64,000 bases of DNA from Angomonas deanei (lineage: Eukaryota > Euglenozoa > Kinetoplastea > Trypanosomatida > Trypanosomatidae): positions 434,001 through 498,000 of the forward strand of contig LR877162.1 in the NCBI GenBank assembly GCA_903995115.1, written 5' to 3'. A model generated the notes under the pieces. The model was not told the DNA's origin and did no database searches. It was given only the letters and a program-made list of their open reading frames with translations. Below, in pieces: positions 17,880 to 27,611 of the stretch. Position 1 is the stretch's first letter; the number at the start of each line of letters is the position of its first letter. The position numbers were made by a program, and so were the translations under genes.

Positions 17880-19838
17880 ATGTCTCAGAAACGTGCCCGT
17901 TCCCCAGAGGAAAACCAAACGGCCCCATCCACCTTCCACCGGAGCGCCACGGAGAGTCGGTTTGAGTGTCGGAGTATGCCGGAGACGTTTCATTCTCTAC
18001 TAGGGGCGTACGAGCAGCCGGAGGAGGCGAAGGACTTGGAGGAGCTTGTCCGTGGGTACGACGACTTTGCGGACTTGCCGGCCGATAGGAAAGAAGCCTT
18101 GATGCAGTCGGTGCGGAATTTAGTGAAGAAGTGCACCACCGCCGCCTCGCCAGCCCAACTGGAACACCTACGAGTGAAAGCGGCACGACTGCATGGCTTC
18201 AAGGACACGGCGCGCAAGTCCGAGCTGACCGCCGCCTACCGTCAGCTGGTGCGGCAGGGGGAGCTGGCGGAGAACCCTCTTATTGAGGAGCTGCTCATAC
18301 GCAAACGAGGCAAGTCCCACTCCGGCGTGCTCGTCATCACCGTGTTCATGGGCCCTGGAGAGTTCTCTTGCCCCAAGGACTGTCATTACTGCCCGAACCA
18401 GCCCGGCATTGCGCGCTCCTACCTGTTGAAGGAGCCTGGCGTGCTGCGGGGGTTCCGCAACGGGTGGGACCCCATCAGTCAGTTCTACGACCGTGCCAGC
18501 GCCTTAGAGAACAATGGCCACATTGTGGATAAGATTGAGTTGATCATCCTCGGTGGTACCTTTTCCTTCTATCCTAAAAAGTATGTGGAGGAGTTCATGA
18601 CCGCCTCCTTCTACGCCGCCAACACTTACTACGACAGCGCCCCGCTGCGGCCGATGCGCTCCCTAGCGGAGGAAATCACTTTGAACGAGACGACACGCTG
18701 CCGTATTATCGGCATCACCGTCGAGACACGCCCCGACTACATTAACGCTAGTGAGCTGCGCCGCTTCCGCTCACTGGGGGTCACCCGTGTGCAACTCGGT
18801 ATTCAACACTTGGACGACGATATTCTCAACTTGATCAACCGAGACTGTCCGACGATCAAAACCGTGTATGCCATTGAGCGGCTGCTCGACGCGGGGTTCA
18901 AGGTGGATGCCCATTGGATGCCGGACCTACCAGGGAGCAGCTACGAAAAAGACTTGGAGCTCTTCCAGACCCTCTTTTCCCCCGAGAATGAGTCCTTCCA
19001 GGTCGACCAGTGGAAGGTGTACCCCACCGCCACCGTTCCCTTCACCAAGATTGAGGAGTGGTACAAGGCGGGCAAGTACAAACCCTACGCGGAGGAGGAG
19101 AATGGCGCCAAGATGGTGAAGCTGCTGATTTACATCATGTCCCACTGCCCCTACCGCATCCGTCTGAATCGCATTATTCGAGATATTCCCACGACGTACA
19201 TTATGGGCGGCGAGAAGCGCTGCAACCTGCGCCAGGTGATTGAGCGCGAGATGAAGGAGAAGCACATCCAGTGCCACGACATACGAGAGCGAGAGTGCAA
19301 GGGGAACCCAGTGGACCGCAGCGCCACCAAACTGTACTGTGAGGAGTTCCGAGCGAGCGGTGGGACGGAGCTGTACATCTCCGTGGAGAACGAACCACGC
19401 ACTCAACTGTACGGTCACCTCCGACTGCGCCTGCGGGATCACCCCGACGAGGAGCACTCCATTCTTCCCGTGCTGGTGGGGGCGGCCCTCATACGAGAGC
19501 TGCACACCTACGGCAAGCTGGTCGCGGTGCACCAACACAACGAGGGGCACGCGGCGCAGCACGTGGGGGTCGGGACGGAGCTGATGCGCGAGGCGGAGAA
19601 GATTGCCAAGTCAAAGGGGTTTACCAAAATAGCGGTGATTGCGGGAGTAGGCGTGCGACGGTACTACGCGAAATTAGGCTATCAGCCGGAGGACAGCTAC
19701 ATGGTGAAGTCTCTCCTGGAGCCGTCGGCGGCCATCACAGAGGCGCAGGTGGACGAGGACGACGACAATGAGAATGACAAGTTTAGTGTGATGCAGTCGG
19801 TGAAGAACTTCTTTGGCTTTGGGAAGCCGAAAGCGTAG
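17880..19838 (+). CDS. ELP3: Elongator complex protein 3 (radical SAM and acetyltransferase)
   Basis: 652 residues, somewhat longer than typical ELP3 (about 550). The radical SAM cluster motif is C164-x3-C168-x2-C171 in SCPKDCHYCPNQPG. The family blocks VEFIILGGTF-like (IELIILGGTFSFYP), VETRPDYI, LGVTRVQLGIQH and DAHWMPDLPG follow. The C-terminal GNAT domain has the acetyl-CoA loop Q560-x-x-G-x-G and the final RRYYAKLGY strand. ELP3 is the catalytic subunit of Elongator, which modifies wobble uridines in tRNA. Trypanosomes are known to carry two ELP3 paralogues, one linked to rRNA gene transcription; I cannot tell which this is. Odd features are an N-terminal extension of about 40 residues and an acidic tail ending in FSVMQSVKNFFGFGKPKA, a possible amphipathic helix. 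Confidence 0.93.
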   Translation: MSQKRARSPEENQTAPSTFHRSATESRFECRSMPETFHSLLGAYEQPEEAKDLEELVRGYDDFADLPADRKEALMQSVRNLVKKCTTAASPAQLEHLRVKAARLHGFKDTARKSELTAAYRQLVRQGELAENPLIEELLIRKRGKSHSGVLVITVFMGPGEFSCPKDCHYCPNQPGIARSYLLKEPGVLRGFRNGWDPISQFYDRASALENNGHIVDKIELIILGGTFSFYPKKYVEEFMTASFYAANTYYDSAPLRPMRSLAEEITLNETTRCRIIGITVETRPDYINASELRRFRSLGVTRVQLGIQHLDDDILNLINRDCPTIKTVYAIERLLDAGFKVDAHWMPDLPGSSYEKDLELFQTLFSPENESFQVDQWKVYPTATVPFTKIEEWYKAGKYKPYAEEENGAKMVKLLIYIMSHCPYRIRLNRIIRDIPTTYIMGGEKRCNLRQVIEREMKEKHIQCHDIRERECKGNPVDRSATKLYCEEFRASGGTELYISVENEPRTQLYGHLRLRLRDHPDEEHSILPVLVGAALIRELHTYGKLVAVHQHNEGHAAQHVGVGTELMREAEKIAKSKGFTKIAVIAGVGVRRYYAKLGYQPEDSYMVKSLLEPSAAITEAQVDEDDDNENDKFSVMQSVKNFFGFGKPKA

Positions 19839-20045
19839 GCGTTGGTAATCAGTGAAAAAAAAAAAAAAATGCTATTATTGCTCGTTTAATCTTAAACTTA
19901 TGATCATAATTTTGATTGCGTATTGTTGCTGTGGTGCTGTAGAAATTTCCACCTTTGTTTTTTGGAAAGAATAGAATCCTCCTTGACATTCATTTTCCTC
20001 CCTTCACCTCTCGAAAAAGAAAAAGAAAGGTAATACCACTCTAAG

Positions 20046-21332
20046 ATGCGGCCTTTTCGGTACTCCAGCGCCCTACTCCCCGCCTGCCACGCCGCCCCCT
20101 CCACCACGGCCCGCCGCATGGAGAGCTTCTATGGGAAGATACACCGATTGACAAAGATACGACTGGCGGGTTCGAAGGAAAAGCAAAAACAACAGGCGGA
20201 GAAAAAGCAGCAGAAGGAAAAACAGTACACGTCAAAAGATGTCCCCACCGGCCCCCAGCACGGCGCGGGGTTCGACCCAGTCTACTCTTATCACCGCATG
20301 CAGGACACCACCGGTCCCCTCCGCCGTAAGACTAGCGGTACCACCCCAGAGGACTACCTGGAGGTCGGCGAGGCGGAGAAGTGGATGGATGCGAAGCAGG
20401 CGGCGAAGGTGCTAGGCCTCAAGGAAAGTAATCTGTCGAACCTGACACGAGGACAGATTGACGACGCGTGGCGGAAGGTGTACAAGGAAAAGTCGAATGC
20501 CCACCAGACGGAGGTGCTCATCGCTGCGGAGATACTGCTCGAGTACTTGGATAGCTCCACCTACGCCAAGAAGAGCAAGCAGTACTACCGGCAGCTGCTG
20601 GACACCGCGCGGTCGGAGATTGACTTTGAACTCAAGAAAGTGTACCGCGACCGTAGCGAAAAGTTCATTTACTTTTTTGGTTTCATCATGCTTGCCGCGA
20701 GTGGGGCGATCCTCTTCATTGCGTACACCAAGGACGCGATCAACAACAATGACCTGCGAAACATGGGGTCGCGCACGCAGGATTTCTTCACCATGACCTT
20801 CATGCAGCCCAAGAACCTCGAGCCGGCCCCGGACTACAGCACCCGCTACCTCCGGACCCCCACCGCGATAGACATTGACAAGGCGAAGGGACTGCAGGAC
20901 CACCAGTTCCGCAACTCCGAGGAGCTGCGCTACCTGGAGGAGAGACGGGAGTACGACCGGCGAGAGGAGGCGGCCCTGATTGAGATGCTCAATGAGGAAA
21001 ACCAAAAGTTACTCGCCAAGCGTAAGGCAGGGGACACGGAGAATATTCGCGGCCGGGTGCGCATCCACCGCCCGGAGGATCTTCAGCCGCAGGAGATGAC
21101 GATCCCCACCAAGGAGGAGACCGCAGCGAACCCGCCAGAGGAGGAGAAGAGCGCCCCGCCGCCAAAGAAGAAGGTCAATCATTACAGCTTCAAGGAGTTT
21201 GCGGAGATGCTGAGTGTTGGGTTCGGCGGTGGATCTCGCATTCAGCGGCTGACCGAGGAGACCTCCCAACGTGCCAAGGTGTACGAGGACATTCAGCGGC
21301 GGATGGGCAAGGAGGAGGAAGAGAAGAAGTAA
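20046..21332 (+). CDS. Unknown mitochondrial membrane protein with degenerate J-like segment
   Basis: 428 residues. The first 25 (MRPFRYSSALL, ending TTARRM) contain Arg and no acid, a likely mitochondrial presequence. Residues 40-60 are a Lys/Gln-rich charged stretch. Residues 114-170 (MDAKQAAKVLGLKESNLSNLTRGQIDDAWRKVYK onward) resemble a J-like helical domain of the PAM16 kind: the helix pattern fits, but the HPD tripeptide of active J-domains is absent. A single membrane span lies at 207-227 (FIYFFGFIMLAASGAILFIAY). The C-terminal 200 residues are charged and probably coiled. A role at the inner membrane is plausible; a link to protein import is speculation from the J-like helices. Confidence 0.6.
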   Translation: MRPFRYSSALLPACHAAPSTTARRMESFYGKIHRLTKIRLAGSKEKQKQQAEKKQQKEKQYTSKDVPTGPQHGAGFDPVYSYHRMQDTTGPLRRKTSGTTPEDYLEVGEAEKWMDAKQAAKVLGLKESNLSNLTRGQIDDAWRKVYKEKSNAHQTEVLIAAEILLEYLDSSTYAKKSKQYYRQLLDTARSEIDFELKKVYRDRSEKFIYFFGFIMLAASGAILFIAYTKDAINNNDLRNMGSRTQDFFTMTFMQPKNLEPAPDYSTRYLRTPTAIDIDKAKGLQDHQFRNSEELRYLEERREYDRREEAALIEMLNEENQKLLAKRKAGDTENIRGRVRIHRPEDLQPQEMTIPTKEETAANPPEEEKSAPPPKKKVNHYSFKEFAEMLSVGFGGGSRIQRLTEETSQRAKVYEDIQRRMGKEEEEKK

Positions 21333-21694
21333 ACAGTAGTGAGGGGAGGAGGATAAGACGATTTCTCCGTATCTGTTTTTTCTTCTTCTTCGAAATAATC
21401 AATTAATACTCACACATGCGCATGAACAGCAACCACGAAAAATAAAATAAAATCAACAATGAAATACGGCAGCTCGGTATCTTTGTTAAATATTTTTGAA
21501 TAAGGTAACAGATGGGCGCGTGCAAATACCCAACTCTTCTCTCACATTTTTTTTTTCTCTGAATAGTCTTTTACAATAGCGTCAAAAGATATAAAAAAAG
21601 GTTTTTTCAAGTTTTATAATTTTCTCTTCTTTTGAATTCAAGTTGTTTCCCTTAATTTTTTTTTCTTTTTCCCCCATTTAACGTTTCAGAAGCT
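21333..21694. other. AT-rich spacer
   Basis: No gene seen. T-rich tracts at about 21546-21558 and 21655-21670 precede the next start. The AG in GTTTCAGAAG at 21688-21689 would leave a very short leader before ATG 21695. Confidence 0.5.
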
Positions 21695-23599
21695 ATGCAG
21701 GCTCTTGTGGTGAACCAACAAGACGAGAAAGAGGTGAAGGCCCAGCTCTACGAGGTGGACCGGAACCAAAAGCCAATCAATGAGAATATGCGCTTTGCCC
21801 TTCTCACCCTTGGCTGTTTCTCCATTGTGTGTACCTCCTTCGGTAGTTATACCTTTAACCTCGTCGCCCCCGATATCCTCGATCGGTACCACTGGGGGCA
21901 GCGGGAGTCGACGGTCATCTCGACCTGCGGTATGGTGGTGGGGTATGTCGTCCTGCCCTATTCCGTCCTGTTCGACTTCTTCGGACCTCTTCCGATCGCC
22001 ATCATCTCCATCTTCATTTTCCCCCTCGGCTCCCTCCTGGTGGCCCTGTGCTTCCAAGGCGTGATTGTCGCCTCGGTGGTGAAGCTGTGTGTCTTTTATT
22101 CCTTCATGAATATCGGCACGAGTTACTACAGTCTCATGTGTATCCAGTCGCTCCTCTACTACTTCCCCACCCGGCGTGGCGAGACGGTGGCGCTGCTGGT
22201 GTGTATGATGGGTGTGGGTTCCTCCATGACCAGCTCCCTCTACGCCGCCTTCTTCGTTGACCGTTCCTCCTTCTTCTACTTTCTGATGGTGTACGCTGTG
22301 ATCATTTCTGTCCTGAATTGCATCTTTATGCGGTTCCCCAAGTACCACGTCGGTGGCTTCGAGGCAAGACGCATCACCCCCGAGGAGAAGGAGAGACGTG
22401 AAAAGATGAAGGGCCCATATCTCAGTCAGGAGCCTCCCATGGTGCGCTTCTACTACGGCCTGGGCCTTGTCATCACCGTTATCATCTACACCACCGTCAC
22501 CTCCGCCGTCATTAACGCCAAGAAGATCAAGGAGCCGCACCGGCTGGTCCCTTTCGCGAGTGTCACCGTCGTCCTTTGGGCGGCCTTTTCCCTCATCCTC
22601 GTTCCTTTTGAGAAGGCCCCTGCCTTCTTTAGGAAGGTGCTGAGAAGGCAGGTGGGGTCTGACCGTCATGAGGGCAGCAGTGAGGAGCCCGTCTACGCCG
22701 AGCCCGCCTACGAGGACCCCACCAAGAAGGAGGTGCAGGAGGTCACCCTGGCCCAACCCCTCGATGGACTATCCGGGGGAGACTTTGTGATGGAGGAGCT
22801 CGCCACCGTCAAGCACACCGAGACCGAAGTAGACTTCATTGCCCCGCAGTACCAGACGTCCTTCTGGCGCAACCTCCTCGGCCCCAACCTCTGGTGCCTG
22901 CTGTGGACCCTCTTTGTCGTGAAGGGGACGGAACTCATGATCATGACCAACGCCTCCTACATTTACGCCGCCCTCGCCGGGGAGAAGACGAGCCTCAACA
23001 CGCGTGTGCTGCTCAACGTGCTGAACGGTATTGGTTCCGCCTGCGGTCAGCTCGCCATGTCTGGTCTAGAAGTGTGGATCCACAAGCGACCGGTGGAGAA
23101 GCGCCCGCCCATCACGATTGCGCTCTTCATCCCGTCCGTCTCTGTGATCATTACCGTCGTCCTCTTCCTCGTGCTGCCCAAGAAGGCGCTCCCACTCCCC
23201 TATGTGCTGAGTGCCATGGGCAACGGGTTCCTCACGGCCATCACGGTGCTGGTGCCGCGTACCCTGTACGCCAAGGACCCCGCCAAGCATTACAACTTTC
23301 TCTTCCTCGCGACGGCGATTGCCGTCATTGTGCTCAACCGCTTCCTCTACGGCGAGTGGTACACCCACGCCGCGAAGGGCGTGACGGAGTGCCATAAGCG
23401 TGTCTGCGTGCAGGTGCCACTTATTGTCTGCGTCTGCATCAGTACGACCGCGTTCATTACCAATCTGATTCTTCATTTCCGTTACGCCGCCTTCTGCCGG
23501 GCCGTCCTCAAGGAACGTGCCGTGCTGCGCGGAGAGATTGAGGCCTCGGAGAAACACTCCTCCACAGTGGTGGAGGAGGAAGAAGTAAAGAAGGCCTAG
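21695..23599 (+). CDS. Nodulin-like MFS transporter
   Basis: 634 residues, a paralogue of the interrupted gene at 15035. Shared landmarks are QKPINENMRFALLTLG at the N terminus, the loop motif PTRRGETVALLVCMMGVGSS after membrane helix 4 or 5, a cytosolic central loop of about 110 acidic and basic residues, and the second half beginning DFIAPQYQTSFWRNLLGPNLW. In the last third both share LYAKDPAKHYNF, followed by RFLYxEWY. About twelve membrane helices can be traced. Transported substrate and membrane are unknown. The two genes are separated by ELP3 and another gene, so they form a dispersed rather than tandem pair. The frame is intact. Confidence 0.85.
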   Translation: MQALVVNQQDEKEVKAQLYEVDRNQKPINENMRFALLTLGCFSIVCTSFGSYTFNLVAPDILDRYHWGQRESTVISTCGMVVGYVVLPYSVLFDFFGPLPIAIISIFIFPLGSLLVALCFQGVIVASVVKLCVFYSFMNIGTSYYSLMCIQSLLYYFPTRRGETVALLVCMMGVGSSMTSSLYAAFFVDRSSFFYFLMVYAVIISVLNCIFMRFPKYHVGGFEARRITPEEKERREKMKGPYLSQEPPMVRFYYGLGLVITVIIYTTVTSAVINAKKIKEPHRLVPFASVTVVLWAAFSLILVPFEKAPAFFRKVLRRQVGSDRHEGSSEEPVYAEPAYEDPTKKEVQEVTLAQPLDGLSGGDFVMEELATVKHTETEVDFIAPQYQTSFWRNLLGPNLWCLLWTLFVVKGTELMIMTNASYIYAALAGEKTSLNTRVLLNVLNGIGSACGQLAMSGLEVWIHKRPVEKRPPITIALFIPSVSVIITVVLFLVLPKKALPLPYVLSAMGNGFLTAITVLVPRTLYAKDPAKHYNFLFLATAIAVIVLNRFLYGEWYTHAAKGVTECHKRVCVQVPLIVCVCISTTAFITNLILHFRYAAFCRAVLKERAVLRGEIEASEKHSSTVVEEEEVKKA

Positions 23600-23865
23600 T
23601 CATGTCTCATGTAGAAAAAAAAAAAAAGAATCACTCAAAAAAAAAAAAAAAAAGCCTTTTTTTATTAGTTTTTATTTTCCCCTCTCTCCCACAATAATTG
23701 TACAATGGATCGATTATGATCGTCTACCCAAAAGAAAAGAAAAAAGTAAAGTAAAACAAAAAATAAAAAAAAAAACCCAAAAATCACAAAATACAAAAAG
23801 TATAGTACGTTCATTTTTTCCCGACCAATTTTTTTCCAAGTATTCCCCCGTAAGGGTGTTTATAC

Positions 23866-23881
23866 ATATATATATATATAT
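23866..23881. repeat. (TA)8 microsatellite
   Basis: Sixteen bases of alternating A and T in the spacer after the intact MFS gene, the first of two such tracts 150 bases apart. Confidence 0.85.
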
Positions 23882-24034
23882 GCAATCCCGAGAGATAACT
23901 CTCCCTTTTTTTTTTTTTTCATGTTTTTTTCGTATATGTTGTTTACTCGCACTTTTTTTGTGATCGTTTGTTGTTCTTGTTTTTTTTTTTTTGTTTGTTT
24001 TAGGGCCGACTTTGGCGTGTGCCATTGTTGGGCG

Positions 24035-24051
24035 TATATATATATATATAT
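24035..24051. repeat. (TA)8 microsatellite, second tract
   Basis: Seventeen bases of alternating T and A in the same spacer. The pair may form easily melted DNA; no function is evident. Confidence 0.85.
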
Positions 24052-24441
24052 TTACGTTTTATACCTTTTTTTTTTTTTTTTCATAATTTTCGGAGTTTTT
24101 AAATTTTAATTTTTATTTATTGTTAGTTTATGAACGACATTTGCATGTTTTTGTAGTATTTCAACGCTGGCAACTTCTATTCTTCTCTCTCTCTTTTTTA
24201 AAACAGCAGTGACTGCACTATTAATAAAATAAACGATTAACTAATTTTATTTCATTTTTTTTTTTGTAAATTAATATTAACAATTTTTTTTTTGTATATC
24301 TTCGTAAACTTTTTTTTTTTTCTTTTCCAAAACGACTATTTATATAAAACTCATTGAATTACGGTCAGAGTGAATTCCAGTCATACAATAATAATAATAA
24401 AACAAAAAACAAATAATTCTTTTCCATCAATAGAACAGATC

Positions 24442-25437
24442 ATGGACACCGAGACGGCTGGCGGTGGGGTCGCCCTCGCGGCCTCCCTCGCCACTCTTAT
24501 TACCAAATCGGTCCTGCACCCCATTGACACCCTCAAGTGTCGTATTCAACTATTCTCCGGTAGACCGCAGGACGGCAGCCGGTGGCGGGGCGTGCTGGCG
24601 GCACACCGAGGCAAGTGGGGCCCACGGTACCTCTACAGCGGCCTCCCAGTGAAGTTGTTGCTGTACGTGCCGTATCAGAGCTTCTACATGTCCAGCTACA
24701 ACTATGGTCGGACGCTGCTCGAGGTGGACGCCTATCGTCAGCAGCAGGAGCAGTCCGCCTACCTCTGGCGCACCGCAGCGGCCGCCGTCTTCGCCGAGTT
24801 GTGCAGTAGTGTGGTGCGCGTACCGATGGAGACCCTCAAGGTACGTATCCAGGGTGGGGCGAGCGAGAACACCCATGAGGCGGTCCGTCAGTTCTACCGT
24901 CATGGGTGGCGGGCCAACGTGCGGCTGATGCTGCCACAGACCTTCCTACACGATATTCCCTATAGTATTACGCAGTGGCTGCTCTACGAGACCTTGCGCC
25001 CCTACACCCAGCGGTTCATCCTCGGCCGGGAGGAGCAGGGCACCCCGCAGAGTGGGTGGCAGCAGTACAAGTCGGAGTTATTCTTCACCTTCTGCTCCGG
25101 GGGGTTCAGCGGGATGGTGGCGGCGGCGGTGACGGTGCCACTGGACACAATACGGACCCAGTACACCGTCCTCTCTAGCAAACACAACAATCGTCCTTAC
25201 ACTAGTGGCAGCCGTGCGCCGCTGACGGTGCGGCATGTCATCGGCAGTATTTACCGTCGCGGGGGTCTGAAAGGGTTTTACGCCGGGGGAGGGACGAGGG
25301 TGGTGTGGGTGAGCATGAACATGTCCATGTACTTTCCGCTATTTGAAATGCTGAAAAAGGGGTTTGCCCAGCCACGGCATAGCACGACGACGACCTGCGA
25401 TGAAGGGGATCTACTTTCATTGCAGTCTCAAATGTAA
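24442..25437 (+). CDS. Mitochondrial carrier family protein (SLC25)
   Basis: 331 residues from ATG 24442 (MDTETAGGG). The frame is open upstream only to a GTG and reads AT-rich leader. Three carrier repeats are visible with the signatures HPIDTLKCR (residue 26 on), VPMETLKVRIQ and VPLDTIRTQY, each at the end of the odd-numbered helix. The six-helix, three-repeat plan is typical of inner-membrane exchangers. The first repeat and the YSGLPVKLLLYVPYQSFYM segment recall the S-adenosylmethionine-carrier branch, but the contact residues that set specificity cannot be judged here. The Lys/Ser/Thr-rich C terminus lacks motifs. Confidence 0.88.
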   Translation: MDTETAGGGVALAASLATLITKSVLHPIDTLKCRIQLFSGRPQDGSRWRGVLAAHRGKWGPRYLYSGLPVKLLLYVPYQSFYMSSYNYGRTLLEVDAYRQQQEQSAYLWRTAAAAVFAELCSSVVRVPMETLKVRIQGGASENTHEAVRQFYRHGWRANVRLMLPQTFLHDIPYSITQWLLYETLRPYTQRFILGREEQGTPQSGWQQYKSELFFTFCSGGFSGMVAAAVTVPLDTIRTQYTVLSSKHNNRPYTSGSRAPLTVRHVIGSIYRRGGLKGFYAGGGTRVVWVSMNMSMYFPLFEMLKKGFAQPRHSTTTTCDEGDLLSLQSQM

Positions 25438-25985
25438 AATCTCGACGTCGTGTACATTTTTTTTTTTTTCATCTTTTATTATTATTATTGTTTTTCTGTG
25501 GTGTATTGTATGAAATGAGGAAAAAAACAAAAAAAAATATGTCTTGCTGACCGTTTTATTATTTGTTTGCTGTTTCATAATTTTATTCAATGGTCTGAAA
25601 CGAGGTGTACTGTCTTTTATTTGTGTTTTATGGTTTGTCGTGTGTTCCACTATTTTTCTTTTTTTTTTTTCCACTCTTTTTTTTTTTTTAAAGTTCACAT
25701 TTTTTAATTTATTTATTTTTACTGCAACACTTAAGTAAACCTTTTTTTTTTTTACCCGATATTTAAATTAATTTAGTTTTTATTTTTATAAGTATTTCCC
25801 CCGTTGGGAAGTTAAACCGAACAGTACGTTTTTGCTTTCTGAACCGGAAAAGCATTAAAGAGAAACGAGAAAAAAAGAAAGAAAAACAATTCAAGAGTTT
25901 TTTTTTTTTACAGTTTCTTCATCACACACAGCCTTTTTTTATTTATTTATTTTGTTTTGCTGTCTATACCATTTCGTAGAGGTTC
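25438..25985. other. AT-rich spacer
   Basis: Rich in T runs (for example 25457-25470, 25655-25690, 25741-25753 and 25900-25910). No gene seen. The last T tract followed by CAG at about 25911-25913 is a possible acceptor for the next gene. Confidence 0.5.
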
Positions 25986-27611
25986 ATGCCTAACTGGATT
26001 CCATTCAACCCCGAAGAATGCGACGACATCAATGAAAAATCATGCCTGGTGCTCCTCGCCCAGCAAGAGTTTCTGCAGGAGAGTCAGACCCGCGTCAATA
26101 CAGCGGTGGAGTCGTTCCTGCAGAAAAAGTCCGCCAAGGAGCAGCAGCGGGAAGGAAACCCAATCCTGGAGACCATCGGTGCTGACATGCCGCAGGTGTA
26201 CTTCTCTGATCACATGGCCAACAATAAAGGAGAGGAGGAGGACTGTATTGGGACCGCGCAGGACTGTCTAGGACTACACGACCCGCCGCCCTTTCTCTGT
26301 CTGGTCAACATGAGCGACGAGGACAATGTGATTCTCTACCGTCACCCCTTACGACAGGAGGGCACGCTGTCCACGTCGGAGGAGATTACGGACTTTTTCT
26401 GGCGGGTCTGGTGCGAGGAGGAGCCCCGCGCACGGCAAGGCGCGGCCCCCACCCCCTGTCACCTCTTCCCTCCGTGTCATCACGTCTTACACCACTACGG
26501 TCGACGGGCCGTGACGACTACTTTTGAGGCACTGAAGCGCTCCGGCGGGACTGTTCGCACCACCGTAAACGGTAAGGAGAGTACCTTTCACTGTGGTAGC
26601 ATTGCCCTCTTCTGGAGCGAGCGCTGCTCCTGCTGCCCAGCGGTGATGCTCTTCGTCGAGGCCATGACGTCCCTCCTAGATCACATCATTCAGCAGCACT
26701 ACAGCCGCTACCACGGCGAGCGGCGCACCAGCGAGGAGGACCGGCTGCACGTTCCGTTTGTCATTTGCAACATTGATGAGAATGACCTGCCCGAGGCGGA
26801 CTGGCCCAAGATTGCGGAGCAGACCGTCCCCACCGTCGTCGCCTACAGTCACCCCAGCAGCCCAGGGCCCTCCGAGAATGAGAATAAGGCATCCCCCCCT
26901 AGGGACGCGATGGTACGCCACCAATACGTGGAGGCGAGGGACCCTGTCATTGTCATGAAGTTCATCTTCCGTCACTGCCTTCCGCCGCCGTCGACGTGCC
27001 TGTGCGTGGAGGAAATTCGAAACGAGGCCCTCAACGCCGTGGAAGGGACGGACATGGACCACTACCTCGGCTGCATGGCCAGCAACTTCAGCAAGGAATG
27101 CTGCAGCGAGGTGGAGACGCTGAAGACGATGGAGGCCTCCCTCGTGGAGCTCATCCTGGAGAAGGATATGGAAAAGGTGCCACTGGCGGAGCGACTGAAG
27201 CGGATTAGGGAGTTGAGTCACTTGTACCACTTCTTCGATCCAGAGGTGTTCTACACCAATTATAAGAGTACCAGTAAACCGGAAGACAATGAACCACAGA
27301 GCCCAGCGGAGGCACTGCTCTCTGCCTTAGAAAATAGTAATAGCACGGAGATGATTCGACAGCACAATAAACAAAGTCACGATAGTCACTTCATCTATGA
27401 GCGACACGCCGGAAGGGAAGCGGGTAGCAGCAACGAGAATAATATTAATACTAGTAATAAGAATTCGTCCTTCTCCTCCCTTCCCCTTCCCACGGTGCTG
27501 GAGACAGACGAGGGCGATCAGGCCTCTTCCCTCGATACTGGTTTGCTAGCGGTGCGTCACGGCAATAAGCGAAATAGAGAACACTCCTTCTCTAGTTTTC
27601 CAGCCTCCTGA
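25986..27611 (+). CDS. Thioredoxin-fold protein with CSCC site
   Basis: 541 residues. A thioredoxin-like domain occupies about 200-300: strand SIALFW, then SERCSCCPAVM with C214-S-C-C217 in the position of the WCGPC redox site, a helix, strand VPFVICNIDEND and the cis-proline loop QTVPTVVAY (P282). The Trp of the usual site is present one position earlier (FWSER). The N-terminal 190 residues are Cys- and His-rich (CHLFPPCHHVLHHYG) without a known zinc pattern. The C-terminal 200 residues start helical (LVELILEKDMEKVPLAERLKRI) and end in a disordered Asn/Ser tail. There is no signal peptide or membrane span. A thiol-disulfide role is likely; substrate and location are unknown. Confidence 0.62.
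   Translation: MPNWIPFNPEECDDINEKSCLVLLAQQEFLQESQTRVNTAVESFLQKKSAKEQQREGNPILETIGADMPQVYFSDHMANNKGEEEDCIGTAQDCLGLHDPPPFLCLVNMSDEDNVILYRHPLRQEGTLSTSEEITDFFWRVWCEEEPRARQGAAPTPCHLFPPCHHVLHHYGRRAVTTTFEALKRSGGTVRTTVNGKESTFHCGSIALFWSERCSCCPAVMLFVEAMTSLLDHIIQQHYSRYHGERRTSEEDRLHVPFVICNIDENDLPEADWPKIAEQTVPTVVAYSHPSSPGPSENENKASPPRDAMVRHQYVEARDPVIVMKFIFRHCLPPPSTCLCVEEIRNEALNAVEGTDMDHYLGCMASNFSKECCSEVETLKTMEASLVELILEKDMEKVPLAERLKRIRELSHLYHFFDPEVFYTNYKSTSKPEDNEPQSPAEALLSALENSNSTEMIRQHNKQSHDSHFIYERHAGREAGSSNENNINTSNKNSSFSSLPLPTVLETDEGDQASSLDTGLLAVRHGNKRNREHSFSSFPAS

Larger units (their letters stand above)
23600..24441. other. Long AT-rich spacer with TA microsatellites
   Basis: About 840 bases with homopolymer A and T runs and two alternating TA tracts (given separately). 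Minus-strand lysine-rich frames here are by-products of T runs. A T tract at about 24309-24325 lies upstream of the carrier gene. Confidence 0.55.

Noticed and set aside
23714-24025. Lysine-rich minus-strand frame of 103 codons
   Set aside because: Produced by T runs read on the other strand; composition only, no conserved pattern.
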